Assembly: GCF_900104215.1 (NCBI RefSeq)
Contig: NZ_FMXO01000011.1
Span: 83,331 to 147,330 of the forward strand
Direction of reading: 5' to 3'
DNA length: 64,000 nt
Source of the DNA: Desulfonatronum thiosulfatophilum
Lineage (GTDB): Bacteria; Desulfobacterota; Desulfovibrionia; Desulfovibrionales; Desulfonatronaceae
The notes under the pieces are model-generated. The model had not been told where the DNA came from. It worked only from the letters and a program-made list of their open reading frames with translations, and did not search any database. Positions within the stretch are counted from its first letter, which is position 1, and each line of letters starts with the position of its first letter. Both the position numbers and the translations under genes were made by a program. Shown here piece by piece: positions 17,969 to 27,152 of the stretch.

Positions 17969-18910
17969 ATGAAAATTGCACGGATTGAACGCGCTCAGGG
18001 CTGTCTGTTAGGTCAGTTGTCCGGAGATGCTCTCGGCAGCCTAGTGGAATTCCAGTCATTGGAGCAAATTCGCAAAACCTATCCTGCTGGGGTACGTGAC
18101 ATGGCGGATGGCGGCACATTCAATACCATCGCGGGTCAACCCACGGATGATTCCGAGATGGCGCTGGGTTTGGCCAGGATGTTGATTTCTCACGGCACGT
18201 ATGATGCTTCGGCCGCGAAACAGGTCTACGTTGATTGGCTGAACTCCAACCCGTTTGACTGCGGCACAACTATCCGTGCCGGCCTGGGAGGCCGTCCAAA
18301 TTCGGACAGTCAAGCCAACGGGGCCATGATGCGGATAAGCCCTTTGGGCATCTTCGGCGCTGGATTCGAGTTGGATCAGGTGGCGGATTGGGCACGCCAG
18401 GATGCGGAACTGACCCACCCCCATCCCATCTGCCGGCAAGTCAACGCGCTGTTCGCCATGGCCATTGCCCAGGCCGTCAATACCGGCAGCGGATCCAAGG
18501 AACTGGTCGCCGACATGCTCGAATGGGCCCAGAACATGGACATGGACCCGATACTGTTTCGGGTGATCAAGGCATCCATCAACATGCCGCCACGGGACTA
18601 CATCCGCCAGCAGGGCTGGGTCCTGATCGCTTTCGGCAATGCCCTGTGGCAACTGGTCAACGCTCCGACCCTGGAGGAAGCTGTGATCGATACCGTGTCC
18701 CGCGGCGGAGACACGGACACCAATGCCGCCATTTGCGGCGCCTTGCTGGGTGCTGTACATGGCCGAAAAGCTGTACCGGACAGATGGATAACGACCATCC
18801 TTGACTGCCGTCCGCAAGCCGGCAAACCAGGGGTTCACCAACCCCGCCCGGAAATGTACTGGCCGGTGGATGCATTGGAGATTGCCGAACAACTGCTGGA
18901 AATGAGCTGA
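17969..18910 (+). CDS. ADP-ribosylglycohydrolase family protein
   Basis: 313-aa ADP-ribosylglycohydrolase (ARH/DraG superfamily), which removes ADP-ribose from protein, nucleic acid or metabolites. Metal-binding motifs are clear: GQLSGDALGS near the N terminus, QPTDDSEMAL (about 57-66) and RGGDTDTNAAICGALLGA near the C terminus. True DraG reactivates NifH, and nif lies just upstream. However, no DraT is seen and the NifI pair already provides switch-off. The WYL regulator downstream (convergent) suggests instead an accessory or defence-linked role. No good Shine-Dalgarno precedes the ATG, and the mobile repeat ends 43 bp upstream. Confidence 0.85.
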   Translation: MKIARIERAQGCLLGQLSGDALGSLVEFQSLEQIRKTYPAGVRDMADGGTFNTIAGQPTDDSEMALGLARMLISHGTYDASAAKQVYVDWLNSNPFDCGTTIRAGLGGRPNSDSQANGAMMRISPLGIFGAGFELDQVADWARQDAELTHPHPICRQVNALFAMAIAQAVNTGSGSKELVADMLEWAQNMDMDPILFRVIKASINMPPRDYIRQQGWVLIAFGNALWQLVNAPTLEEAVIDTVSRGGDTDTNAAICGALLGAVHGRKAVPDRWITTILDCRPQAGKPGVHQPRPEMYWPVDALEIAEQLLEMS

Positions 18911-19069
18911 TTCAAGACAATTGAAGGGTACTTCGAAGTTGAATATAGCCACGAAGATTCTAATCATCATCAGTTCATTTCATGAACGTGCTCCAGGCTC
19001 GCGTCACGTGGCTCATGTGGCGCAGTCAATAGGGGATTGCAGCTCAGAACCCACCCCGGATGAGCCGAG

Positions 19070-20071
19070 TTACAGATATATTCCCGCCAGTTCCCCCACC
19101 TCGTTTGCCACCATTACCCGCAGTTCATCTGGTTCCAATACTTCCGCATCGCCGCCCCAAGTAAGTACCCAACGGGCTATCTCCCAAAGTCCGGCAGTGG
19201 TCATTTCCAGCACGAGGGAGCCGTCCTCGTTTTCAACAATCCGCTGCTTCGCCGCCCATCTGCGTTCCTTGACGTAACGGGCTTGGTCCTTGCTGAATCG
19301 GATGCGGACAAACACGGCGTTGTCGCTGGTCACGCCAAAGGCTTGGGCCAAGCGCATTTGCGGATCGAAATCCTTTGGGTACTCGAATTCCTGGTCAGTA
19401 ACTTTCAAATCCATGATCCGCTCCACGGCCAGAGTGATCACATCACCGTGTTTCGGGGTGCGGACATAGGCATACAGGCCGCCGGCATGCTCAAAAAAAT
19501 GGAGGGGTTCGATCTTGAAATGGTTGACCCTGTCCTCGCTGAAGGCGTGGTATCGGACCAAGCAGATATTCTGGTGGAGCATGGCCTCGGACAGGTCGCC
19601 GATGATATCTTCCTTGGTCGAATAGTCCTTGCTGAACTTGCTCGTGAACACGAACAAGGTTTGAATCCGGCCCAGCTTCTCCGTCATCTCCTCGGGGAAA
19701 CAATGCCTGAGCTTGACCATCAGGCCATCCAGGCGTTCGCCAAACCCGGCGCTCCGCGTGATGGAGGATTCGCTCAGGGCCATGTACAGGGCCAGCATCT
19801 CAGAGACGGTCATCCTCACGTCCGGGAGGGAGATGTTCGGCAGGCGCTGGACGTATCCCGGCTCCAACAACCAGCGCTGTTGCCGGGAACCTTGCGGTCG
19901 ATCCGTATAAAGCGGGAAGCCGAGTTGTTCCAGTATACGGATCTCGCGGTACACACTGCTCCGTTTAACTCCTAGGCCTTCCTCAAGATCCTTGATGGTC
20001 GCCCCTTGCGCCCTGGCTACGAGATCCACGGCCCTGAGCAATTTGACAATCTGATGCATTCTGTCTGACAT
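19070..20071 (-). CDS. HTH-WYL transcriptional regulator, paralogue 1
   Basis: 333-aa regulator with an N-terminal winged helix (KDLEEGLGVKRSSVYREIRILEQLGFPLY), a WYL domain (about 140-215, IEPLHFFEHAGGLYAYV) and a C-terminal WCX-like dimer domain. This is the architecture of BrxR/CapW-type repressors that guard defence systems and sense nucleic-acid or nucleotide signals. Paralogues lie at 25326-26324 and 29281-30286. It is divergent from the DUF2779 gene. An 18-base sequence upstream (20179-20196) recurs upstream of paralogue 3 and may be a shared operator. It converges on the ADP-ribosylglycohydrolase gene. Confidence 0.88.
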   Translation of the reverse strand: MSDRMHQIVKLLRAVDLVARAQGATIKDLEEGLGVKRSSVYREIRILEQLGFPLYTDRPQGSRQQRWLLEPGYVQRLPNISLPDVRMTVSEMLALYMALSESSITRSAGFGERLDGLMVKLRHCFPEEMTEKLGRIQTLFVFTSKFSKDYSTKEDIIGDLSEAMLHQNICLVRYHAFSEDRVNHFKIEPLHFFEHAGGLYAYVRTPKHGDVITLAVERIMDLKVTDQEFEYPKDFDPQMRLAQAFGVTSDNAVFVRIRFSKDQARYVKERRWAAKQRIVENEDGSLVLEMTTAGLWEIARWVLTWGGDAEVLEPDELRVMVANEVGELAGIYL

Positions 20072-20178
20072 GCCTCACCTCGTAATACATTCGGAATTTG
20101 CGGATTGATTTTGAACCTGACCGCCATGCCATCGGTGTATTCTGCTTGATGGGTTCACTTCTCATGCTTTTGGGAAGG

Positions 20179-20196
20179 TGTGCCCGTGTTCGGGAC
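20179..20196. promoter_or_regulatory. Candidate WYL operator (site 1)
   Basis: TGTGCCCGTGTTCGGGAC, between WYL paralogue 1 and the DUF2779 gene. It matches 15 of 18 bases with 30317-30334 upstream of WYL paralogue 3. In the same interval CGGTGTATT occurs twice (20133-20141 and 20202-20210) as a direct repeat. Confidence 0.45.
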
Positions 20197-20285
20197 TGTC
20201 GCGGTGTATTATCGGTGATCTTGTCGCGCCTGAACGGTTTGTTTATGGCCTGACCACCACAATCAACGCAAGAGGACGACACGCC

Positions 20286-21770
20286 ATGACCCACCGTCTC
20301 TCCAAGTCAAAAATCATCTCCGGCATCCAATGTTTGAAACGGCTCTGGCTGGAGGTGCATCGCCCGGACCTTCTGGAGTACGACCCGTCGACCCAGGCCA
20401 GGATGACCACCGGCTGGAGAGTGGGCGAGATAGCATGTTCGATCTTGGCCCCAGGCGGAGTTCTTGTCGGCCTGGACCAGGGCTTCGGCCATGCCCTGGA
20501 CATGACCAGCCAACACCTCGCCCTCTCCACCTTGCCGATCTACGAGGCCACCTTTGCCCATGACCGGATTCTGGTGCGTTCGGACATCGTCCTGCCCGCC
20601 CAAAACGGCCAGGACGGTCTGACGGTGATCGAGGTCAAGTCCTCCACCAAGGTCAAGGACTATCACTACCAGGACTGCGCCATTCAGTACCGGGTGCTGC
20701 GAGGGATCGGCCATGAGATTCGTGAAATGCGGGTGGCAGTGATCGACAATACCTTTGTCTATCCAGGCGGCGGGAACTACGCGGGACTGTTGCGGGTCGA
20801 GGACGTGACCGCCGAGATCAAGGAGATGCAGCCCCAGGTCGAGGAATGGATCGGTCAATGCCTAGTCGCGTTGCACGGGTCCATCCCCGACCTGGAAATG
20901 GGTGGTCAGTGCGATACGCCTTTCGGTTGTCCGTTCCAGGACTTCTGCACCCCCAATAACAGGCCGGAATATCCACTGAGCTGCCTGCCAAGACTCCGGG
21001 CCGGTCTGTCCACCCAACTCCTTGAGGAAGGACATGCGGACATTCGGGACATCCCACCCGGACGGCTGGAGAACACTACTCGGGAGCGGGTCCGCCGCGT
21101 GACCGTCTCCGGCCAGGAGGAATGGCTTCCCGGCACGTCCGCGATTCTCAACGCCCTTCCTTTCCCCTGGCACTTTCTGGACTTCGAAACCATGCAGTTC
21201 GCCGTTCCCATCTGGGTCGGCACGCGCCCCTACGAACAACTGCCCTTTCAATGGTCCTGCCATGTGCTGGATACATCCAGCACCGACCCTAACGCGCTAC
21301 GGCACCTCGAATTCCTTGACCTAACTGGCCAACCGCCCATGCGCGGCTTCGCCGAATCCCTGCTGGCCGCCAGCGGAACGACCGGCACGATCTTCGTCTA
21401 CGGCCATTTCGAGGCCATGATCATCCGAGGCCTGATCCGGCGCTTTCCCGACCTGGAGGCCCCCTTGCAAGCCCTGTTGGACCGGATCACGGACCTCCTG
21501 CCCATCATGCGGGAACACTACTACCATCCCCAAATGTTCGGAAGCTGGTCCCTCAAATCCATCCTGCCCTGCCTGGCCCCGGACCTGAGTTACGCCGAAC
21601 TGACCGATGTCCAGCACGGAGGCCAAGCCCAGGATGCCTACCTGGAAGCCATCGCCCCGAAAACCACTCCGTCGCGCAGGGAGGAACTGCGCAAGGCGTT
21701 GGTGAAGTACTGCGCCCTGGATACGTTGGGCTTGGTGAGGATCGTGGAGGTGATGCGCGGGAAGGGTTGA
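20286..21770 (+). CDS. DUF2779 protein: Cas4-like nuclease fused to DEDD exonuclease-like domain
   Basis: 494 aa, two nuclease folds. The N-terminal half looks like a Cas4/AddB-type PD-(D/E)XK nuclease: D100, then IEVKS with E116 and K118. Four cysteines could hold an Fe-S cluster: C16 and the group C209, C215, C221 in GQCDTPFGCPFQDFC. The C-terminal half is RNase H-like: LDFET (D299, E301), VYGHFE and a late YCALDT motif, as in DEDD 3'-5' exonucleases. This is the DUF2779 architecture. ATG 20286 was chosen because the start of homology (SKSKIISGIQCLKRLWLE) follows directly. Divergent from a WYL regulator, so probably a defence or DNA-processing gene under its control. Biological role unknown. 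Confidence 0.82.
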   Translation: MTHRLSKSKIISGIQCLKRLWLEVHRPDLLEYDPSTQARMTTGWRVGEIACSILAPGGVLVGLDQGFGHALDMTSQHLALSTLPIYEATFAHDRILVRSDIVLPAQNGQDGLTVIEVKSSTKVKDYHYQDCAIQYRVLRGIGHEIREMRVAVIDNTFVYPGGGNYAGLLRVEDVTAEIKEMQPQVEEWIGQCLVALHGSIPDLEMGGQCDTPFGCPFQDFCTPNNRPEYPLSCLPRLRAGLSTQLLEEGHADIRDIPPGRLENTTRERVRRVTVSGQEEWLPGTSAILNALPFPWHFLDFETMQFAVPIWVGTRPYEQLPFQWSCHVLDTSSTDPNALRHLEFLDLTGQPPMRGFAESLLAASGTTGTIFVYGHFEAMIIRGLIRRFPDLEAPLQALLDRITDLLPIMREHYYHPQMFGSWSLKSILPCLAPDLSYAELTDVQHGGQAQDAYLEAIAPKTTPSRREELRKALVKYCALDTLGLVRIVEVMRGKG

Positions 21771-21848
21771 GCCAAGCAGATACGAAATGCCGAGTTGCTG
21801 GACGTAGTCCTGCCTGTACTTTTTAACGTCCCTTGCGCGTAACATGTC

Positions 21849-22820
21849 TCACTGCTGGTACACACCGCCCGGCCAGGTCGCCATCCATACAATGGTCGCT
21901 TGCGCGTCATCGCGGAATTCCGTCAGCCCCTCTTCCAGGGCCAACAATTCCTGGAGACGACGTATTATCGTGTCGCGGTTCGCCCGGACCGCCTCATGAC
22001 GAAGAAAAGCATGGCGCACCAGCGCATCGCGCAAATCCCGGTTCAGGTTCCGCATCAAAAAATCCGGACCTTCGCGGCGGATCATCATGGACAGAGCCCG
22101 CCGCTGCAACCAGAGGTCCAAACCGAGAAATCCCGGCGTCCGCGGCGAGACGGTCAGGGCCACCTCAGCTAAGAGATCCATACGGGTTCCGCGATACGCG
22201 AGATGATGCAGCGCAAAGAACAAGGCCGGAAACAGGAGCGCAAAGCGATTGATCTCCGAGACCGCAACGTCCTCCAAAGGATCAAGCACCCTGGTCTCGG
22301 CCCAACGCTGATCAGGACCATTTTCCTCCAATCCCTTTCCCTGTAACCACCAATCCCGATACTCCTCCAGCAGCCCGACACACTGCCCTCCCAGGTCAGG
22401 GCCATCGCAAAATGCCCGGCTGTCGGATTCGCTGAACAACAGATCCGGTCCATACAAAACAGCCCAATCAGGGTGCGGCAAAATCTCGACAAGGCGCTCC
22501 GGTTCAGGAAATTTCTTGGCCAGCATCCGCCGATAATCATGATAATATTTGACCAACGCGGCCCCTGTCAGCGTATTGCGATGCTTCGGCGTTGCCTGGC
22601 TCGGTAGCTCCCCGATCCCCTGACAGTGCAATACATACAGTACTTCGCTAAGAAGCTCTCGAGCCTCGGCGATCTGCGCTACATGCAACGGATAGCGACT
22701 CTCCTGGGCCATAATCCCCACAAAAATTCCGTCCAGCTCCTCTTCCTCCAACGGCCTGGAGTAAAGCACCTCCTCCTCGATCAAATTCAAAGCCGCCTTC
22801 TCCACGCAGTATCCGCACAT
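21849..22820 (-). CDS. Hypothetical protein with N-terminal CxxC, partner of AAA+ ATPase
   Basis: 323 aa from ATG 22820, chosen because GGGGAG lies 5 bases upstream; the frame is open 14 codons further. The protein begins MCGYCVEKAALNL, a CxxC pair that could bind metal. The rest is mainly helical, acidic in the middle, with no domain I recognise and no signal peptide. It is downstream of the tandem AAA+ gene on the same strand, about 68 bp from that gene's stop to this start, so the two probably form an operon. It may be the adaptor or effector whose state the ATPase remodels, which is inference from position only. Confidence 0.7.
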   Translation of the reverse strand: MCGYCVEKAALNLIEEEVLYSRPLEEEELDGIFVGIMAQESRYPLHVAQIAEARELLSEVLYVLHCQGIGELPSQATPKHRNTLTGAALVKYYHDYRRMLAKKFPEPERLVEILPHPDWAVLYGPDLLFSESDSRAFCDGPDLGGQCVGLLEEYRDWWLQGKGLEENGPDQRWAETRVLDPLEDVAVSEINRFALLFPALFFALHHLAYRGTRMDLLAEVALTVSPRTPGFLGLDLWLQRRALSMMIRREGPDFLMRNLNRDLRDALVRHAFLRHEAVRANRDTIIRRLQELLALEEGLTEFRDDAQATIVWMATWPGGVYQQ

Positions 22821-22888
22821 TTGATCTCCCCTTAATGTTGTTGTTCCCGTCATGAAGAACACGGTGAAACTTCAGCAACAGAATCCAT

Positions 22889-25096
22889 CTAGCAAAACCC
22901 TACTTTGCGGGAATCGCCATGGGCTTGCCTGGCTTGTGCTTCGCATTCCAGTGACTCTATCAGCATAGCATGGTTCAACTCGCTTTCCGGCAGAATCAGG
23001 GTTTGATCGCGAACCACTCGAAAGTCCCCGGGAGTTAACCTGGCAATGGTCCGAATCTGCTCGGTTTGGCTGTCGGTCAACAATTCGGCAACAAGATGGC
23101 CAAGCAGTTTATGATAGAACACGATATTGCCCGACGGGAGAAGGTAGTCGAACTCCACTTTGAACAAAAACCGCCGCAGTGCCGCCCTGTCCAGCCAGGA
23201 AAAATTGTTCGTGGTGCAGACCAGTATCCCTTTGTAGTGTTCCATCTGGGTCAAAAATTCGTTGACCATGCTGACTTCCCACGAGCGCTGCGCGTTGCCC
23301 CTGGAAGAGAGAAACGTATCCACCTCGTCGATGACCAGAATGCCCTGTTCTTCGGTCGCCTCCTGAAATGCCAAAGCAATGCGGCGTTCACTCATGCCCA
23401 CATACGGATCAAGCAGGTCGCTTGCGCTTTTGACGACCAGCTTGCGGTTCAATTTCCATCCAAGATACTTGGCCATTTCGCTCTTTCCCGTCCCCGGAGG
23501 CCCATAAAACAAAGCCGAGATGCCAGCTGAAGGGCTCTTGGCCGCGGCCTTGGTCAACAGGTTCATCCGCCCCAGAAAGTCGGGTCCATTGGAGTTGTAA
23601 TTCAGACCTTCCAGTGAATAATCCCGTTGCAACTCATTTGTTCGCGTTCGAGGTACGCCATTCTCCGCCAACAATTGATAGGCATCCAATGAACGACGCA
23701 GGGCGGCATGGAATTTTTCCTGGTTCTGTTCCCCGTGCAGTTCCTTGGCCTTTTGCACGGCTGTCGCCAGGATTCCGGCATTGAGGTCATATGTGTCGGC
23801 CAGGGCCTTGATCTGTCCAACGGTCAGCAGATTGCCCGCTTCGTGATGACGGAGCACGAATTTCCAGAGAATCATCCGTTTGGAACGATTGAATTTGGTA
23901 AAGCAGAGGCTGAAGGCAAAACGACGCTTGGTGGAATCGTCGATACAGTCAACCTCGTTGGTGATCCAAATTGCTCGTACGCCCGGCGTTTCAAGGAGCT
24001 GATTCAGCCATCCCTTGTCACGGACCTCGCCCCGGTCGAAAAAGGAGCGCCCGGCTTCCAACAAACCTTCCGACTCGTCCACGATCATCAACGAGCCATC
24101 TCCGGAATTCGTCACGTTCAGACATGCCTGAATGGCCTTTCGCAAACCCTGGGCGCTGTTATCCTCCTGATGCACGATTTCGTAAGCCGGGCAGTTCAGC
24201 TTTCCGGCGAGAGCACGGGCAAAGCTGGTTTTGCCGGTGCCCGGAGGGCCGTATAGCAGAATATGGGTTGAGGATTCACCCTTCGCAGCCAATAGTCCGA
24301 GTACATGGCGCACGGTTTCCGACGGCAACAGGTGATAGTTCAACGGCAGGTCGCTGGTCTCGGTTTTGCGGAAGTAGTTGACGTACAGTTGGTCGGCTCG
24401 CCCCTGCTGCAAAGTCTTCAACACGTCGTCGTCAAGGTCCAGGGAGTAGCCGTCCATGGTGACGATGCCCAGTTTGCCGAGTTGGCCTGAAAGGGCCTCG
24501 CGCAACTCCCAAGAGTTCACGTTCAGAGCGAAGGCCAAGTGTCGCCGCCCGGAATAGGTCTCGCACTCCAAATGATCCTCGTAGTAGGCGTTGAAGGGCT
24601 TACAAACGCGCAACAAAAACGCGAACATGACCAAGTCAGTTTCCAGGTCCGAAAGCCGGAACGTCTGCTGGATGGCCGCCATGTTCTGCCGCAACGGGCA
24701 TTGGTCATATTCCTCGACGGCCAACAATTTTGCCAGCATATCCCGCGCCGCACTCCGAACCCTGGCCGCGGCACGTTGATTCAGCTTGGGCAATACTTCC
24801 TGGAGGGCGTCAATATCGTCGCTTGTCTCCACCGTGTCCGGCACCCCAAGCCAAGAATCATCAACAATTCGCTTATTGCCGGCCGGCATTCCAGCCGTGA
24901 CATGCTCCAGCAATACCGACATCCCCTTCCCGCCCACAATCCAGAAAACCAGTTCCAGGCTGGCGGCCTCGAGTTTTTTCATTCCCGTCACTGTGCGCAG
25001 AAGATACTCAGCCGCTTTTTGCCTGGCGAAACGGTCGTCTGAATCCATCAAGAATTCAGGACTAATCACAGTTCTTTTGCGTGCTCGTCGCGGCAT
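22889..25096 (-). CDS. Tandem AAA+ ATPase (Cdc48/p97-like architecture)
   Basis: 735 aa with two AAA+ modules. Module 1: Walker A GPPGTGKT (283-290) and Walker B SLMIVDES (335-342). Module 2: Walker A GPPGTGKS (532-539), Walker B ILVIDEVD (586-593) and a pore-like YVGMSE segment (565-570). The first about 270 residues are a helical N domain without recognised motif. Such double-ring ATPases unfold or remodel protein complexes. GGGAGGAGG precedes ATG 25096. The divergent neighbour is WYL paralogue 2, with a perfect 14-bp palindrome in the shared promoter region; the downstream neighbour is an unknown CxxC protein. Context suggests an uncharacterised regulated defence or stress module. Confidence 0.85.
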   Translation of the reverse strand: MPRRARKRTVISPEFLMDSDDRFARQKAAEYLLRTVTGMKKLEAASLELVFWIVGGKGMSVLLEHVTAGMPAGNKRIVDDSWLGVPDTVETSDDIDALQEVLPKLNQRAAARVRSAARDMLAKLLAVEEYDQCPLRQNMAAIQQTFRLSDLETDLVMFAFLLRVCKPFNAYYEDHLECETYSGRRHLAFALNVNSWELREALSGQLGKLGIVTMDGYSLDLDDDVLKTLQQGRADQLYVNYFRKTETSDLPLNYHLLPSETVRHVLGLLAAKGESSTHILLYGPPGTGKTSFARALAGKLNCPAYEIVHQEDNSAQGLRKAIQACLNVTNSGDGSLMIVDESEGLLEAGRSFFDRGEVRDKGWLNQLLETPGVRAIWITNEVDCIDDSTKRRFAFSLCFTKFNRSKRMILWKFVLRHHEAGNLLTVGQIKALADTYDLNAGILATAVQKAKELHGEQNQEKFHAALRRSLDAYQLLAENGVPRTRTNELQRDYSLEGLNYNSNGPDFLGRMNLLTKAAAKSPSAGISALFYGPPGTGKSEMAKYLGWKLNRKLVVKSASDLLDPYVGMSERRIALAFQEATEEQGILVIDEVDTFLSSRGNAQRSWEVSMVNEFLTQMEHYKGILVCTTNNFSWLDRAALRRFLFKVEFDYLLPSGNIVFYHKLLGHLVAELLTDSQTEQIRTIARLTPGDFRVVRDQTLILPESELNHAMLIESLECEAQARQAHGDSRKVGFC

Positions 25097-25156
25097 GTCG
25101 CCCTCCTCCCGTTTGAGTAATCACTATTGTTTTCATCAATGCCTTGGAACAAGAGG

Positions 25157-25170
25157 ATTGCCATGGCAAT
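25157..25170. promoter_or_regulatory. Perfect 14-bp palindrome in AAA+/WYL2 divergent promoter
   Basis: ATTGCCATGGCAAT, 61 bp upstream of the AAA+ start and 156 bp upstream of WYL paralogue 2. It is a candidate operator for a dimeric regulator, different from the site shared by paralogues 1 and 3. Confidence 0.45.
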
Positions 25171-25325
25171 AGGACGTTTCTGGTCACATTAAAATCTGGA
25201 TTTGCGGGACACCGGATTCGCGGCTATCAAGAAGGCGCTCAGTAAGATCGTGGCCAGTGTTGACCATGGATTACTACAAAGTATTCGATTGAACTCACAG
25301 GACAAATGAACCGAGGTAAAGGGCC

Positions 25326-26324
25326 ATGCGTGGAAGGAACATAACCCAAGTCGTCAAAGCAGTGGACCTGCTTTGCCAGCCTGAAGGGATCACCATCAAC
25401 CAGATGGCCAAGGCCCTGGAAGTGGATCGTCGAAATGTCTACCGCGTTTTGGACGTGATTCAGGATTTGGGGTTCCCAATATATGACGAAGTCATTTTTG
25501 GCCGCCAAAAAACCTGGAAGATGGAACCTGACTATGCCCTGAAACTACCCAACATTACCCTGCCAGATGTCCGCCTGAACGTCGCTGAGGTCATCGCCCT
25601 GCACCTTCTCCGCGCTGAGTCTACCCTTTACGCGGGAACGGACATCGAGGCCCGGATTGATTCAGCCTTTGCAAAACTGTCCCAATTCGTACCCAATGGT
25701 TTGTATGGCCAACTCAAGAAACTGAATACGCTCTTTGTTTCCAATAAGAAGTTGACCAAGGACTATTCCGGCAAGGAGGACATTATTGATGCGTTGTCCG
25801 GGGCAATGCTCAGAACCAAGACCTGCATTGTAATTTACCATGCCTTTGTGGACGATCTGGACAAAACCTTTCGAATCGATCCGCTCCATTTCTTCGAAAG
25901 CAACGGCGGCCTGTACCTGTTCGTGCGGGTTCCCAAATATGGCGATATCCGCATTCTGGCCGTTGAACGTATCAACAGCATTGAAGAACTGGATAAAGTG
26001 TTCAATTATCCGGTCGACTTCAGCCCAGAAGAAAAGCTTTCCCAAGCATTCGGGATGGTATATGACGACCCCATTGACCTGGAGGTCGTCTTTTCTGCGT
26101 GTCAAGCCAAATACATCAAGGAACGGATTTTCTCGCCGGATCAGGAAATCCAAGAGCACCAGGACGGAAGCGTTACCCTGAAAATGAAAACATCAGGCTG
26201 GCATGACGTGAAGCGGTGGATTTTGGGATTTGGTTCAGAGGCGGTGGTGGTACGGCCGGTGGAGATGCGAGACGAGATTGTTGAGGAGTACAAAGTGGCA
26301 CTGGAGAGAAACGTTTGTGTGTGA
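25326..26324 (+). CDS. HTH-WYL transcriptional regulator, paralogue 2
   Basis: 332-aa regulator with the same order as paralogue 1: winged helix (INQMAKALEVDRRNVYRVLDVIQDLGFPIY), then LPNITLPDVRLNVAEVIALHLL linking to a WYL domain (IDPLHFFESNGGLYLFV), then a C-terminal domain. It is more divergent from paralogues 1 and 3 than these are from each other. GAGGTAAAGGG precedes the ATG. It is divergent from the tandem AAA+ gene, the usual position of a repressor controlling that operon. Downstream is the end of the AT-rich gene pair on the opposite strand. Confidence 0.88.
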   Translation: MRGRNITQVVKAVDLLCQPEGITINQMAKALEVDRRNVYRVLDVIQDLGFPIYDEVIFGRQKTWKMEPDYALKLPNITLPDVRLNVAEVIALHLLRAESTLYAGTDIEARIDSAFAKLSQFVPNGLYGQLKKLNTLFVSNKKLTKDYSGKEDIIDALSGAMLRTKTCIVIYHAFVDDLDKTFRIDPLHFFESNGGLYLFVRVPKYGDIRILAVERINSIEELDKVFNYPVDFSPEEKLSQAFGMVYDDPIDLEVVFSACQAKYIKERIFSPDQEIQEHQDGSVTLKMKTSGWHDVKRWILGFGSEAVVVRPVEMRDEIVEEYKVALERNVCV

Positions 26325-26471
26325 AGTATACATGCAATATTTTTGTGAGAGTTGAGGCCATTCATCAAATAAATATTACAATATGCAAAGCGCAACATAT
26401 CCAGATAATGAAGAAAAACAGAACAAAGGCGTTGCCATCTATAATTGTTTGATATAGTCGCCTTTAGGTGC

Positions 26472-27149
26472 TCACATGTTAGAAATATCATACTGATTTT
26501 CATCAATTTTGATGTACCTAACTACGCCTTCAATTTCAGTTAACTTTGCTTGTTCTGGTGATGCACTTTTCATTAGTTCAGTAACTGGCTGAACAATTTT
26601 TTTTCTTATATCATCTATAGTATTAAGGCTGGTCAAAAAAAGACTGTAGGTCCATTCTTTATCCTGCCATAATGCTTTTTCAGGCGTCCAATCAAAAAGA
26701 ATATTGTTTATTAATACTATGCTATCAGGTGACATCACTGGCTTAATTTTAGGCCCCATGTATAGCTCTTCATCGAAATAGACGGGGTGGTTCCATAAAT
26801 TAATATGCACAAGAGGTTGTTCATTTTCCACAATCTCAGAGCACATCCCATCCCCTGCAAGACTTATCTGAACACCTAACCATCTGGCAGTAGTAGACCT
26901 GCCCTTTTTTATTTGCCCTAAGCCCAAGGAAAATGCATAACCAGTACAAACGAATTCAAGTTCATCGTATAGTTCGCTTAAGTTTTCGTTCCAAGACTCT
27001 ACTATCTTACATACAGTGCTCAGCTTTGATGACATAGCATTATCAATTTCCAGCTGGATAAGTTTTGATAAGCTGTCTATTTCACGTCCTGCCTGTTCAA
27101 TCATTTTTACGCTTTGATGGATAGAAATGCCGATGTTTTTCTGAGACAT
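26472..27149 (-). CDS. Hypothetical protein, partner of PD-(D/E)XK protein
   Basis: 225 aa, AT-rich gene, no family recognised. The N-terminal third is predicted coiled or helical (IHQSVKMIEQAGREIDSLSKLIQLEIDNAMSSKL). The middle is beta-rich with an aromatic block (INLWNHPVYFDEELYMGPKIKP). No signal peptide or membrane segment. It starts 3 bp after the stop of the PD-(D/E)XK gene, with AAGGTG upstream, so the two are cotranscribed and probably work together. The helical N terminus with a downstream beta part would suit a sensor or nuclease-binding subunit, but this is a guess. Confidence 0.65.
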   Translation of the reverse strand: MSQKNIGISIHQSVKMIEQAGREIDSLSKLIQLEIDNAMSSKLSTVCKIVESWNENLSELYDELEFVCTGYAFSLGLGQIKKGRSTTARWLGVQISLAGDGMCSEIVENEQPLVHINLWNHPVYFDEELYMGPKIKPVMSPDSIVLINNILFDWTPEKALWQDKEWTYSLFLTSLNTIDDIRKKIVQPVTELMKSASPEQAKLTEIEGVVRYIKIDENQYDISNM

Positions 27150-27152
27150 GAT

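Noticed and set aside
17969..18910. Naming the ADP-ribosylglycohydrolase draG
   Set aside because: No draT is present, NifI proteins already provide switch-off, and the neighbour is a WYL regulator.
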